Below are positions 25,643 to 32,810 of a stretch of DNA of 64,000 nt, piece after piece; the stretch's first letter is position 1, and every line of letters starts with the position of its first letter. The stretch is taken from contig NZ_JBIGHV010000002.1 in assembly GCF_043555835.1 (NCBI RefSeq), positions 186,001 to 250,000 of the forward strand, given 5' to 3'. The position numbers and the translations under genes are program-made. The stretch comes from Pelomonas parva (GTDB lineage Bacteria > Pseudomonadota > Gammaproteobacteria > Burkholderiales > Burkholderiaceae_C). The notes under the pieces are model-generated. The model saw only the letters and a list, made by a program, of their open reading frames with translations, was not told the DNA's origin and did not search any database.

Positions 25643-27433
25643 ATGCGTACCTGCTATGCCGGACAAGTCAGCGAAAAGCTGCTCGACCAGACCGTGACCT
25701 TGATGGGCTGGGCCCATCGCCGCCGCGACCACGGCGGCGTCATCTTCATCGACCTGCGCGACCGCGAAGGCCTGGTCCAGATCGTCTGTGACCCGGACCG
25801 CGCCGACAGCTTCAAGATCGCCGAAGACGTCCGCAGCGAGTTCTGCCTCAAGATCGTCGGCAAGGTGCGCGCGCGCCCGGCCGGCACCGAGAACGCCAAC
25901 CTCGTCAGCGGCAAGATCGAGGTGCTGTGCCACGAGATCGAGGTGCTGAACCCGTCGGTGCCCATCCCGTTCCAGATCGACGAGGACAACCTCAGCGAGA
26001 CGACGCGCCTCACGCACCGCGTGCTGGACCTGCGCCGCCCGTACATGCAGAACAACCTGATGCTGCGCTACCGCGTGGCGATGGAAGTGCGCAAGTTCCT
26101 GGACGAGCACGGCTTCGTCGACATCGAGACGCCGATGCTGACCAAGAGCACGCCTGAGGGCGCGCGCGACTACCTCGTGCCCAGCCGCGTGCACGACGGC
26201 CACTTCTTCGCGCTGCCGCAGTCGCCCCAGCTGTTCAAGCAGTTGCTGATGGTGTCGGGCTTCGACCGCTACTACCAGATCACCAAGTGCTTCCGCGACG
26301 AGGACCTGCGCGCTGACCGCCAGCCCGAGTTCACGCAGATCGATATCGAGACCTCGTTCCTCACCGAGGAAGAGATCCGCTCGATGTTCGAGGGCATGAT
26401 CCGCCACGTCTTCCGCAAGGCGCTGAACGTCGAGCTGGGCGACTACCCGGTCATGAAGTACGCGGAAGCCATGCACCGCTTCGGCTCCGACAAGCCCGAC
26501 CTGCGCGTGAAGCTCGAGTTCACCGAGCTGACCGACGCGATGACCACGGTGGACTTCAAGGTCTTCAGCGGCCCGGCCACCACGCCGGGCGGCCGCGTCG
26601 TCGCGCTGCGCGTGCCCAAGGGCGCGGCGATGAGCCGCGGCGAGATCGACGCCTACACCGAGTTCGTCAAGATCTACGGCGCCAAGGGCCTGGCCTGGAT
26701 CAAGGTCAACGAAGTGGCCAAGGGCCGCGAAGGCCTGCAGTCGCCCATCGTCAAGAACCTGCACGACGAGGCCGTCGCCGAGATCCTCAAGCGCACCGGC
26801 GCCCAGGACGGCGACCTGCTGTTCTTCGGCGCGGACAAGGCCAAGGTCGTCAACGACGCCATCGGCGCGCTGCGCCTGAAGGTCGGCCACAGCGAGTTCG
26901 GCAAGACCAATGGCCTGTTCGAGGACAAGTGGGCGCCGCTGTGGGTGGTCGACTTCCCGATGTTCGAGCACGACGAGGACAACAACCGCTGGGCCGCCGT
27001 GCACCACCCGTTCACGGCGCCCAAGGACGGCCACGAAGAGCTGATGAAGACGGACCCTGGCGCCTGCATCGCCAAGGCCTACGACATGGTGCTCAACGGC
27101 TGGGAACTGGGCGGCGGCTCGGTGCGTATCCACCGCGCCGAGGTGCAGGCCAAGGTCTTCGAGGCGCTCAACATCAGCGAGGAAGACCAGCGCATCAAGT
27201 TCGGCTTCCTGCTGGACGCGCTGCAGTACGGCGCGCCGCCGCACGGCGGCCTGGCCTTCGGCCTGGACCGCATCGTCACGATGATGACCAAGGCCGAGTC
27301 CATCCGCGACGTCATCGCCTTCCCCAAGACCCAGCGCGCCCAGTGCCTGCTGACCGGCGCGCCGTCGCTGGTCGATGAGAAGCAGCTGCGCGAGCTGCAC
27401 ATCCGGCTGCGCAATGTGACGCCGGCGGCCTGA
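25643..27433 (+). CDS. aspS: Aspartyl-tRNA synthetase
   Basis: This 596-aa class II synthetase charges tRNA with aspartate. It begins MRTCYAGQVSEKLLDQTVTLMGW, the bacterial OB-fold anticodon-binding domain. Motif 1 is near FLDEHGFVDIETPMLTKSTPEGARDYLVPSR. Motif 2 is FRDEDLRADRQPEFTQID near residue 217, and motif 3 GLAFGLDRIVTMM near residue 535. A GAD insertion domain lies between motifs 2 and 3, so it is the standard bacterial form. It has a GGAG ribosome-binding site at 25630. Whether it is discriminating or also acts on tRNA-Asn cannot be said. Its 3' end is partly duplicated at 60295-60400. Confidence 0.98.
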   Translation: MRTCYAGQVSEKLLDQTVTLMGWAHRRRDHGGVIFIDLRDREGLVQIVCDPDRADSFKIAEDVRSEFCLKIVGKVRARPAGTENANLVSGKIEVLCHEIEVLNPSVPIPFQIDEDNLSETTRLTHRVLDLRRPYMQNNLMLRYRVAMEVRKFLDEHGFVDIETPMLTKSTPEGARDYLVPSRVHDGHFFALPQSPQLFKQLLMVSGFDRYYQITKCFRDEDLRADRQPEFTQIDIETSFLTEEEIRSMFEGMIRHVFRKALNVELGDYPVMKYAEAMHRFGSDKPDLRVKLEFTELTDAMTTVDFKVFSGPATTPGGRVVALRVPKGAAMSRGEIDAYTEFVKIYGAKGLAWIKVNEVAKGREGLQSPIVKNLHDEAVAEILKRTGAQDGDLLFFGADKAKVVNDAIGALRLKVGHSEFGKTNGLFEDKWAPLWVVDFPMFEHDEDNNRWAAVHHPFTAPKDGHEELMKTDPGACIAKAYDMVLNGWELGGGSVRIHRAEVQAKVFEALNISEEDQRIKFGFLLDALQYGAPPHGGLAFGLDRIVTMMTKAESIRDVIAFPKTQRAQCLLTGAPSLVDEKQLRELHIRLRNVTPAA

Positions 27434-27448
27434 CCGGGCCGGCTCCAC

Positions 27449-27474
27449 AAAAACCCGCTTCGGCGGGTTTTTTG
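27449..27474 (+). terminator. Intrinsic terminator of aspS
   Basis: AAACCCGC-TTCG-GCGGGTTT (27451-27470) forms an 8-10 bp stem with a stable TTCG tetraloop and runs into TTTTTT. It lies 15 bp after the aspS stop and is a textbook rho-independent terminator. Confidence 0.92.
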
Positions 27475-27479
27475 TTGGG

Positions 27480-27590
27480 GTGCGCCCAGCATGGGCGCAC
27501 ATCCTGGAGGTGCAAGTCATCCCGCGAGCTGGTCACAGCGAGCGAAGTGAAGCGCAACTGCATGCCTTCCCGGGAGGCTGGCTTCGTGTT
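27480..27590 (+). ncRNA. Remnant of the 5' end of a group II intron
   Basis: The sequence begins GTGCGCCC-AGCAT-GGGCGCAC (27480-27500). This matches the GUGYG 5' end of bacterial group II introns and a first hairpin of the kind seen in domain I. Two more domain I-like blocks follow: CCTGGAGGTGCAAGTCATCC (27503-27522) and GAAGTGAAGCGCAACTGC near 27544-27561. No maturase/reverse-transcriptase frame and no domain V/VI follow before fecR, so only ~110 bp survive. It begins just after the T-run of the aspS terminator, the kind of site favoured by group IIC introns. The match is from remembered consensus and needs a covariance-model search. Confidence 0.5.
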
Positions 27591-27656
27591 CACCATTCGT
27601 ATCAACTCCGCCGCGCCAAGCCCATGTCAGCCAGTGCGCTGGGGTGAGCAACAGGC

Positions 27657-28700
27657 CTACGGCTGTACGAGTTCCAGCCGATTGCCATGGTTGCGCACGA
27701 CCAGGCCATGCAAACTGGCCATGGCTTCGGCGAAGCTGGCGTTGTCGCCCGTCTTGACCACGCCGCTCACGCGCTTCTCGCCCGCCATGCCGGCCACGAC
27801 GATCGGCACGCGGTCGTAGCGGTTCATCTCATTCACCGCTTCGAGCAGCGACACATTGTCAAAGCGGGCCTCGCCCCGCCGCCAGGCCAGCGCCTGATCC
27901 ATCTGCGGCCGATCCACGCGGGTCGCCGTGGCAGGGCGCTGCGCTTCAGCGGAACGACTGAGGCGCAGGCGCTGGCCGGGCACCATGACGAGCGGCTTTT
28001 GCAGTCGGCGGTTCTCGCCGGCAGCACTTCGCACCACCACCTGGCCTTCAACCAGCGTCACGGCAAGCGCTTGGTCACCCGGTTTGGCTGCGGGCGACGC
28101 CTGCACGAGGAACGCCGTGCCGGTGGCGACGACTTCAGTGCGAGCGGCCTGGACGACGAACGGGCGGCTGAGATCTTTGGCGACCTCGAAAAGGGCTTCG
28201 CCGCGCTCCACCTTGACTGTTCGCTGGGACTCAGTGAAGTCCACGCGGATTCGGGTGGAGGTGTTCATCGACAGGCGGGTGCCGTCTTGAAGCACCACGA
28301 CGCGTTGTTCGCCGACGCCGGTGTCGAAATCATCCCCGGCGCTCCAGGGTCGAAGCGCCAGCACGCTTGCCACCAGCGCCAAGGCAATGGCCAGGCTGGA
28401 GCGCCACGGCAAGGACCGCGCTGCCCTGCGGCTGCCTGGTTCGCGGGCCGCAGTCGCGGTGGCGTAGCCGGCCAGCGTGAGGCTGGCTACGTCCTGCCAG
28501 GTGTCGGTGCAGCGCTCGAACGCCAGCCGGTGCGCGGCGGAGCGCGCCTGCCAGGCGCGGCACTCCCGCTCCATCTGAGGGGTGCGGTGGCCGCCATGCA
28601 GGCGGGTGATCCATACGGCAGCCTCGGCGGCCACGTCTTTCGTTACGAGCGGCGGTCCCTCGGGCTCCGCCGCCCCGGCGGACGCCTGAGGGCGATCCAT
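27657..28700 (-). CDS. FecR-family anti-sigma / sigma regulator
   Basis: This 347-aa inner-membrane regulator of an ECF sigma factor has an N-terminal DUF4880-type segment (AAEAAVWITRLHGG...CRAWQARSAAHRLAFERC) that would bind the sigma factor in the cytoplasm. One transmembrane helix (SLAIALALVASVLAL) follows. The periplasmic FecR domain runs from GVGEQRVVVLQDGTRLSMNTSTRI to FLVQ. The C-terminal STN-like DUF4974 part (ARFDNVSLLEAVNEMNRYDRVPI) normally contacts a TonB-dependent receptor. It lies 2 bp downstream of fecI. No receptor gene follows, which is unusual. Confidence 0.92.
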   Translation of the reverse strand: MDRPQASAGAAEPEGPPLVTKDVAAEAAVWITRLHGGHRTPQMERECRAWQARSAAHRLAFERCTDTWQDVASLTLAGYATATAAREPGSRRAARSLPWRSSLAIALALVASVLALRPWSAGDDFDTGVGEQRVVVLQDGTRLSMNTSTRIRVDFTESQRTVKVERGEALFEVAKDLSRPFVVQAARTEVVATGTAFLVQASPAAKPGDQALAVTLVEGQVVVRSAAGENRRLQKPLVMVPGQRLRLSRSAEAQRPATATRVDRPQMDQALAWRRGEARFDNVSLLEAVNEMNRYDRVPIVVAGMAGEKRVSGVVKTGDNASFAEAMASLHGLVVRNHGNRLELVQP

Positions 28701-28702
28701 CG

Positions 28703-29194
28703 CTACCAGCCTTCCAGCCAGGTCGTGAGCTGCAGCGTGGCCTTGGCGATGTGCTTGTGGACCGTCGTGGTGCTCAGGCCGTGCAGCCGTGCGAGCTCCA
28801 CGATGGTCAGCCCGTCGAGTCGGTGGGCCAGGAAGATGCTCCGCGTGGTCTCGCTCATGCGGCTGACGCCGAGGCTTAAGCGTTCTAGCCGCTCCTTGGC
28901 GAGCAACGTGGCCTCGGCGGTGGGCGCGTAGTCGATGATGACGACATCCTCGACGAGGACTTCTTCACCTCGGGTCGTCTGCGCGCGATGGGCGTCAACG
29001 GACAGGTTGAGGGCGGTGCGCATCAGGAAGGCTTCGGGCCGCTCGACGGGTTGGTCGCGCTCGTAGCAGGCAAGCCGAACCCAGGCTTCCTGCACCAGGT
29101 CATCGGCTTCGTGCGCGTTGCGGCCCCGGCGCATCAGGGCGCCGCGCACCCGCGCCAGCGTCTCGCGCAAGTTCGTGACCAAGGCTGCCGTCAT
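28703..29194 (-). CDS. ECF RNA polymerase sigma factor, FecI type
   Basis: This 163-aa sigma-70 family ECF factor has region 2 as RGRNAHEADDLVQEAWVRLACYE...RPEAFLMRTALNLSVDAHR and region 4 as LSLGVSRMSETTRSIFLAHRLDGLTIVELARLHGLSTTTVHKHIAKA. It would direct polymerase to promoters released by the FecR signal, usually those of an iron-siderophore receptor. It is paired with the downstream fecR-like gene. The stop of the small gene upstream (29202) is 7 bp away, so the three genes may be co-transcribed. The target genes are not evident in this window. Confidence 0.93.
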   Translation of the reverse strand: MTAALVTNLRETLARVRGALMRRGRNAHEADDLVQEAWVRLACYERDQPVERPEAFLMRTALNLSVDAHRAQTTRGEEVLVEDVVIIDYAPTAEATLLAKERLERLSLGVSRMSETTRSIFLAHRLDGLTIVELARLHGLSTTTVHKHIAKATLQLTTWLEGW

Positions 29195-29201
29195 GGGCGG
29201 G

Positions 29202-29771
29202 TCAGGCGGCTTGCTGCGAGGCAGGCGCCCCCGCGGCGCGAGAACGCCGCAGGGCCGTCTTGAATCTCAGCTTGGGCAGGCCCTGGAGCTGACGGTCGGC
29301 GTTCTCGAGGGCGTGCATCAGGAACGCAGCGGCGGCACCCTCGTCCGCGAACGGGGCCTGGCGCTTGATCGTGCGGGTGAGGCTGGCCTGCAAGCGTGCA
29401 GCAGTCGCGCTGGCCGACAGAAGTGCGGCACGGCGCCGTGGGCCGAAGGTGCCTGCAGCATCAGGATCGATACACGCCGACCAGGCGACCGCATCGGGAT
29501 AGGTCGATGTGCAGTCCACGCCGTCTTCAGTGGAAATCGCCTTGATGTACTCGATGCCGCGGTCGTGCAGTTCATGGGCAACGCTCAGCGCAGGTACTTG
29601 CGCAGACCAGGCGCCCAGCAGCTCGTACTGGTCCCCCTTAAACAGACCCAGAGCCCAACGCCAGCGGGATTGCTCGACCACGGCGCCCCGTCGGACGGGC
29701 AAGGCGAGGGTCTTGAACTCTGCAAGGACGTACCTGCAGCAGAGTGGTTTGGTGGGCCAAGTGTTTGCCAT
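29202..29771 (-). CDS. Small protein resembling a shrunken IS256/Mutator-type transposase
   Basis: The ATG at 29771 (MANTWPTKPL) is chosen because AAGGGG precedes it; the frame opens further to 29828. The protein has 189 aa and was not recognised at first sight. Three blocks fall in the order of IS256-family transposases: residues 39-55 (A-L-G-x4-G-x2-E-L-L-G-x-W), 67-94 (E-L-x-x-R-G-I...E-D-G...P-D-A) and 111-154 (P-x-x-R, then A-x-x-L-x-x-S-L, I-K, F-x-x-E, A-L). The spacers are much shorter than in full transposases of ~400 aa. The catalytic Glu expected in the NAIES-like segment is Ala (SATAA). If the resemblance is real, this is a degenerate or repurposed transposase. It is divergent from an XRE regulator and shares its operator region. 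Confidence 0.5.
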   Translation of the reverse strand: MANTWPTKPLCCRYVLAEFKTLALPVRRGAVVEQSRWRWALGLFKGDQYELLGAWSAQVPALSVAHELHDRGIEYIKAISTEDGVDCTSTYPDAVAWSACIDPDAAGTFGPRRRAALLSASATAARLQASLTRTIKRQAPFADEGAAAAFLMHALENADRQLQGLPKLRFKTALRRSRAAGAPASQQAA

Positions 29772-29829
29772 CACATCCCCTTCATCGAGGTGAGCTTGCG
29801 CAGCCGCGCTCGCACCCCAACACAGCAAG

Positions 29830-29878
29830 CTACGTAATTCGTAGTAGTCGGATTGTATGGAAACTACGACCCTCGTAG
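29830..29878. promoter_or_regulatory. Twin palindromic operators CTACG-N5-CGTAG
   Basis: Two copies of the same inverted repeat lie between the divergent genes: CTACG-TAATT-CGTAG at 29830-29844 and CTACG-ACCCT-CGTAG at 29864-29878. Their centres are 34 bp apart. A further pairing, CGTAGT (29840-29845) with ACTACG (29863-29868), links the inner half-sites. The second palindrome ends 4 bp before the XRE start codon, so occupancy would block its transcription or translation. The obvious candidate binder is the XRE regulator itself. Confidence 0.6.
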
Positions 29879-29882
29879 CAAC

Positions 29883-30206
29883 ATGGCGAAGGCGGAGATT
29901 GCTGCAGGGGAGGTCTGGCCGAAGCGCTTAAAGGAGGCGAGGGTCGCCCTTGGCTTCAGTCAGAAGCAGCTTGGAATCGATGCCGGCCTGGATGAGTTCG
30001 TGGCATCGACGCGAATCAACCGCTATGAGCTTGGGGTTCACGCCCCGGACTACCAGATGTCCGTGCGGCTCGCGCACGTGCTGCAAGTCCCCACTGCCTT
30101 TCTGTACTGCGACAACGATGAGATGGCGCAGATGGTTTTGGCGTTTCATCGTGCGCCTAAGGCCGCACGCAGACATGCCCTGGCGGCTTTGCAAGGGCAG
30201 GAGTAG
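29883..30206 (+). CDS. XRE-family helix-turn-helix regulator
   Basis: This 107-aa protein starts MAKAEIAAGEVWPKRLKEAR at the ATG at 29883; the TTG at 29853 would lie among the operators. The helix-turn-helix is LKEARVALGFSQKQLGIDAGL...INRYELGVHAPDYQMSVRLAHVLQVP, the Cro/C1-type HTH_3 pattern, with a short C-terminal tail. It is a small DNA-binding repressor, probably autoregulating through the CTACG-N5-CGTAG palindromes and controlling the divergent gene. The base composition of this stretch is less GC-rich than its surroundings, which fits recent acquisition. Confidence 0.85.
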   Translation: MAKAEIAAGEVWPKRLKEARVALGFSQKQLGIDAGLDEFVASTRINRYELGVHAPDYQMSVRLAHVLQVPTAFLYCDNDEMAQMVLAFHRAPKAARRHALAALQGQE

Positions 30207-30470
30207 TTGACGAGACAAGGCGTTATGGCGCTTCCAGCGCCGATGCCCTATCTATATTTGTGCGTGAGGTAGCGCGTCGCTTCGGATCGAATTCTTCCTC
30301 TGAACTTTTCCGCGCTGAGGAAACTGCTAAACGGCTATACAGCCATACGGCTTGGATAGGCTCAAACAGCTTGATACAGCCAACAATGCGAGCAAGCTAG
30401 CCGCCGCCCTCAGCATCCCTTTGCGAGCCCTCCTGCACCCGGACAGGTCTCGCGGTCGGAGGCATCCAGG
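30207..30470 (+). other. Low-GC gap with a hairpin and a possible XRE gene relic
   Basis: GGCGCT-TCC-AGCGCC (30227-30241) is a short hairpin that could end the XRE transcript; no T-run follows. Around 30352-30450 one frame reads LDRLKQLDTANNASKLAAAL and then SIPLRALLHPD. This looks like the C-terminal end of an XRE repressor (compare VRLAHVLQVPTAFLY in the gene just upstream), but the frame is closed by TAA immediately before it. No intact gene is present. The tail runs into the 3' end of the histidine kinase gene on the other strand. Confidence 0.35.
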
Positions 30471-32807
30471 TCAGGGCGCGGATGATCTCTTTGCCGGGCC
30501 GCAGGGGGCGGGAGCCGCCTGATCGTGAAGCAGATCGCTCAGCAGCGACCACCAGGCGGGGCCCGTCATGGGCTTAAGACAGCGCGCGCCGAACTCGGGC
30601 TCGCCAGGCCGGGCCGCAGGCTGAGGCCGGCCGGTATAGAGCACGGTGGCCGGCGGCCGGGGCTGCGCCCGGCAGGACTGCAGCAGCTGGCCGGCTGCCG
30701 CAGCGCCGACATCGCCCACGATCACGAGCGCCGGTCGCAGCTCGGCAAGCAGTTCGGCGGTCTGTCCTGCGTCCGCACTGGACCGCAGGTCGAATTCGGC
30801 GGCATACAACAACTCCGCCAGATGCTCGGTGCAGCCGGCATCGGGATCGACCAGCAGTGCCAAGCGGCCGCGGCCCAGCGGGGAGGGGGCTTCCGCCGCC
30901 AGGCTGGGCCAGGCGACCTCGCTGGCCGCAGCCGGGCTGAGCGGCAGGGTCAGCAGGAAGCGGCTGCCCTGGCCAGGTTGGCTGCTGACCTCGAGCGTGC
31001 CGCCCATCGCCTGCGCCAGTTGCAGTGCGATGGCCAGGCCCAGGCCGGTGCCGGGCTTGCCCGCCTGGTCGGGTGCGCGCCAGAACGGCTCGAAGATGCG
31101 CGGCAGGTCGGCTGCGGCGATGCCGGGGCCGTCGTCGACCACCTCGCAGCGCAGCCAGCCCGGCGCGCCCGACCGGCCGCGCTCCAGGGTGGCGGACAGG
31201 CCGATCTGCCCGCCGTCGGTGTACTTGGCGGCATTGGAGAGCAGATTGATCAGCAGCTGACGCAGCCGCTTGGCGTCCACCGCCACGACCTCCGGCAGGT
31301 CGTCGGCAATGCGGGCCTCGAAGCGGTTGCCGCGCAGGCCCGCCAGCCCCCGGCCCTGGTCGGCCACCTCGTGCAGAAGCCCGTGGAGAAAGCAGGCGGT
31401 CGGCACCAGGTCCAGTTGATCGGTCTCGCCGCGGGCGTGGGCCACCAGTTCATCGATCAGTTCGAGCTGGTGCGCCACGCTGCGCTCGATGCCGCTGCGC
31501 GCGGCCCGCTGCGGTGTGTCACGCGCCGGCTCCAGCTCGCGCAGATGCGTCAGGGTGGTGACCAGCGGCGCGCGCAGGTCGTGGCCGATGTAGGCCAGCA
31601 GGCGTGCCCGCTGCGCCTGGCTCTTGCGGGTTTCCTGGAGCATGGCCAGGGCTGCGGCCCCTTCGCGGTCGAGCTTGCGCATGTGTGACAGCAGGATGGC
31701 CAGCATCGCCAGACCGCTGAACACGCTGATCGCCGGCACGAAGAACTGCGTGAACACCGAGGGCGACAGCAGGTCCGCCGCCTCGGCGAAACGTGCCAGG
31801 CCAGCCAGCAGCGTCAGCGTCATCAGCACGGCGACCGGCAGGCCGTGGCGTGCCCCGCGCCACCAGGCCATCCAGGCCAGTGCCGGGCCCAGCAGCACGC
31901 CGACCATCATCAGTGGCAGCACCACCGGGCCGATGTCCCGGGGCTCGTACACGCAGCTCAGCGCGATGATGGGCGGATACAGCGCCACCAGCGCCAGCAT
32001 CAGCCAGCGCAACCAGCGCTGCGGCAGGTCGCCTGCGAGCAGCGCATACAGCACCAGCGCACGCATCATGTGGGTCAGGGCGATCATCGGGATCAGCCCA
32101 CGCGTGGCCCACCCGGTCGACTCCGGCCACAGGTACTGGAACGCCAGTCCCTGCTCGGCCAGCTCGTAGAACCCGTAGACCACCGAGAAGCCGGCCACCG
32201 TCAGGGCGGCGGGCTGGCGCAGCATCAAGGTCATCGCCACGCAGCCGATGGCCACCACCGTGAGGAAGGCGCTGATCGCGCTGCCCAGCGCCAGGCGCCC
32301 CGCCTGGGCGCGCAGGCAGTCATCCGGCTTGCAGACCGTGGTGTGCAGCGCCAGCGCGGTGGGCCCGGCCACGCGCAGGTAGAGGCTGCTGCGCTGCCCG
32401 CCCGGCAGCCCGACCGCAAAACTCGCTGTCGGCGTGTCCAGCGGCCAGCGCGCATGCGGCACGGTTGTGCCGGCGTGCTGGCCCTGCCAACCCTGCGCCG
32501 TCTGCGCCCACAGACGCACGTCGGGCAGCCGCGCCGACCCGAGCACCACCCAGCGCTCCCAGGGGTCGCCGGCAGGCACGTCCACGTCCAGCCGCAGCCA
32601 CCAGGCCGAGGTGCTGTAGCCCGGGTTCAGCAGCCGCGGCGTGGTTGGGCGGAACTCGGCGTCACGGGCCTGCACCTCGGCCAGGGACAGGCTGGCGCTG
32701 CGGTCCTCCCAGACCGACCAGCGCAGGACGGCCTCAGAGGCGCAGGCCGGCGCAACGCAGGCCAGCCACAGCAGGAACAGCACCGCCCGTGACCAGCGCC
32801 TCCCCAT
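30471..32807 (-). CDS. 7TMR-DISM sensor histidine kinase with degenerate receiver domain
   Basis: This 778-aa membrane sensor has a signal peptide at residues 1-23 (LFLLWLACVAPACA). A 7TMR-DISMED2-type extracytoplasmic domain follows at ~25-165, often a carbohydrate-binding fold (STSAWWLRLDVDVPA, SSLYLRVAG). Seven membrane helices span ~175-375. The HisKA phosphoacceptor is His in GHDLRAPL near residue 410. The HATPase domain shows LINLLSNAAKYT, DDGPGIAAADLPRIFEPFW and GTGLGLAI. The C-terminal ~110 residues look like a receiver, but at the phosphorylation site ALVIVGD has Gly where LLD is expected, with the Asp one position later. It lies 3 bp from the response regulator. The adhesin locus next to it is the likely target, by position only. 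Confidence 0.9.
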   Translation of the reverse strand: MGRRWSRAVLFLLWLACVAPACASEAVLRWSVWEDRSASLSLAEVQARDAEFRPTTPRLLNPGYSTSAWWLRLDVDVPAGDPWERWVVLGSARLPDVRLWAQTAQGWQGQHAGTTVPHARWPLDTPTASFAVGLPGGQRSSLYLRVAGPTALALHTTVCKPDDCLRAQAGRLALGSAISAFLTVVAIGCVAMTLMLRQPAALTVAGFSVVYGFYELAEQGLAFQYLWPESTGWATRGLIPMIALTHMMRALVLYALLAGDLPQRWLRWLMLALVALYPPIIALSCVYEPRDIGPVVLPLMMVGVLLGPALAWMAWWRGARHGLPVAVLMTLTLLAGLARFAEAADLLSPSVFTQFFVPAISVFSGLAMLAILLSHMRKLDREGAAALAMLQETRKSQAQRARLLAYIGHDLRAPLVTTLTHLRELEPARDTPQRAARSGIERSVAHQLELIDELVAHARGETDQLDLVPTACFLHGLLHEVADQGRGLAGLRGNRFEARIADDLPEVVAVDAKRLRQLLINLLSNAAKYTDGGQIGLSATLERGRSGAPGWLRCEVVDDGPGIAAADLPRIFEPFWRAPDQAGKPGTGLGLAIALQLAQAMGGTLEVSSQPGQGSRFLLTLPLSPAAASEVAWPSLAAEAPSPLGRGRLALLVDPDAGCTEHLAELLYAAEFDLRSSADAGQTAELLAELRPALVIVGDVGAAAAGQLLQSCRAQPRPPATVLYTGRPQPAARPGEPEFGARCLKPMTGPAWWSLLSDLLHDQAAPAPCGPAKRSSAP

Positions 32808-32810
32808 CGA

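Noticed and set aside
27480..27656. Small protein-coding gene between the aspS terminator and fecR
   Set aside because: The plus-strand open frame here gives an unconvincing product with no ribosome-binding site. The structured group II intron-like sequence explains the region better.
29202..29771. Intact insertion sequence at the transposase-like gene
   Set aside because: No terminal inverted repeats or target duplications were found around it, the protein is under half the usual length, and a catalytic residue is missing.
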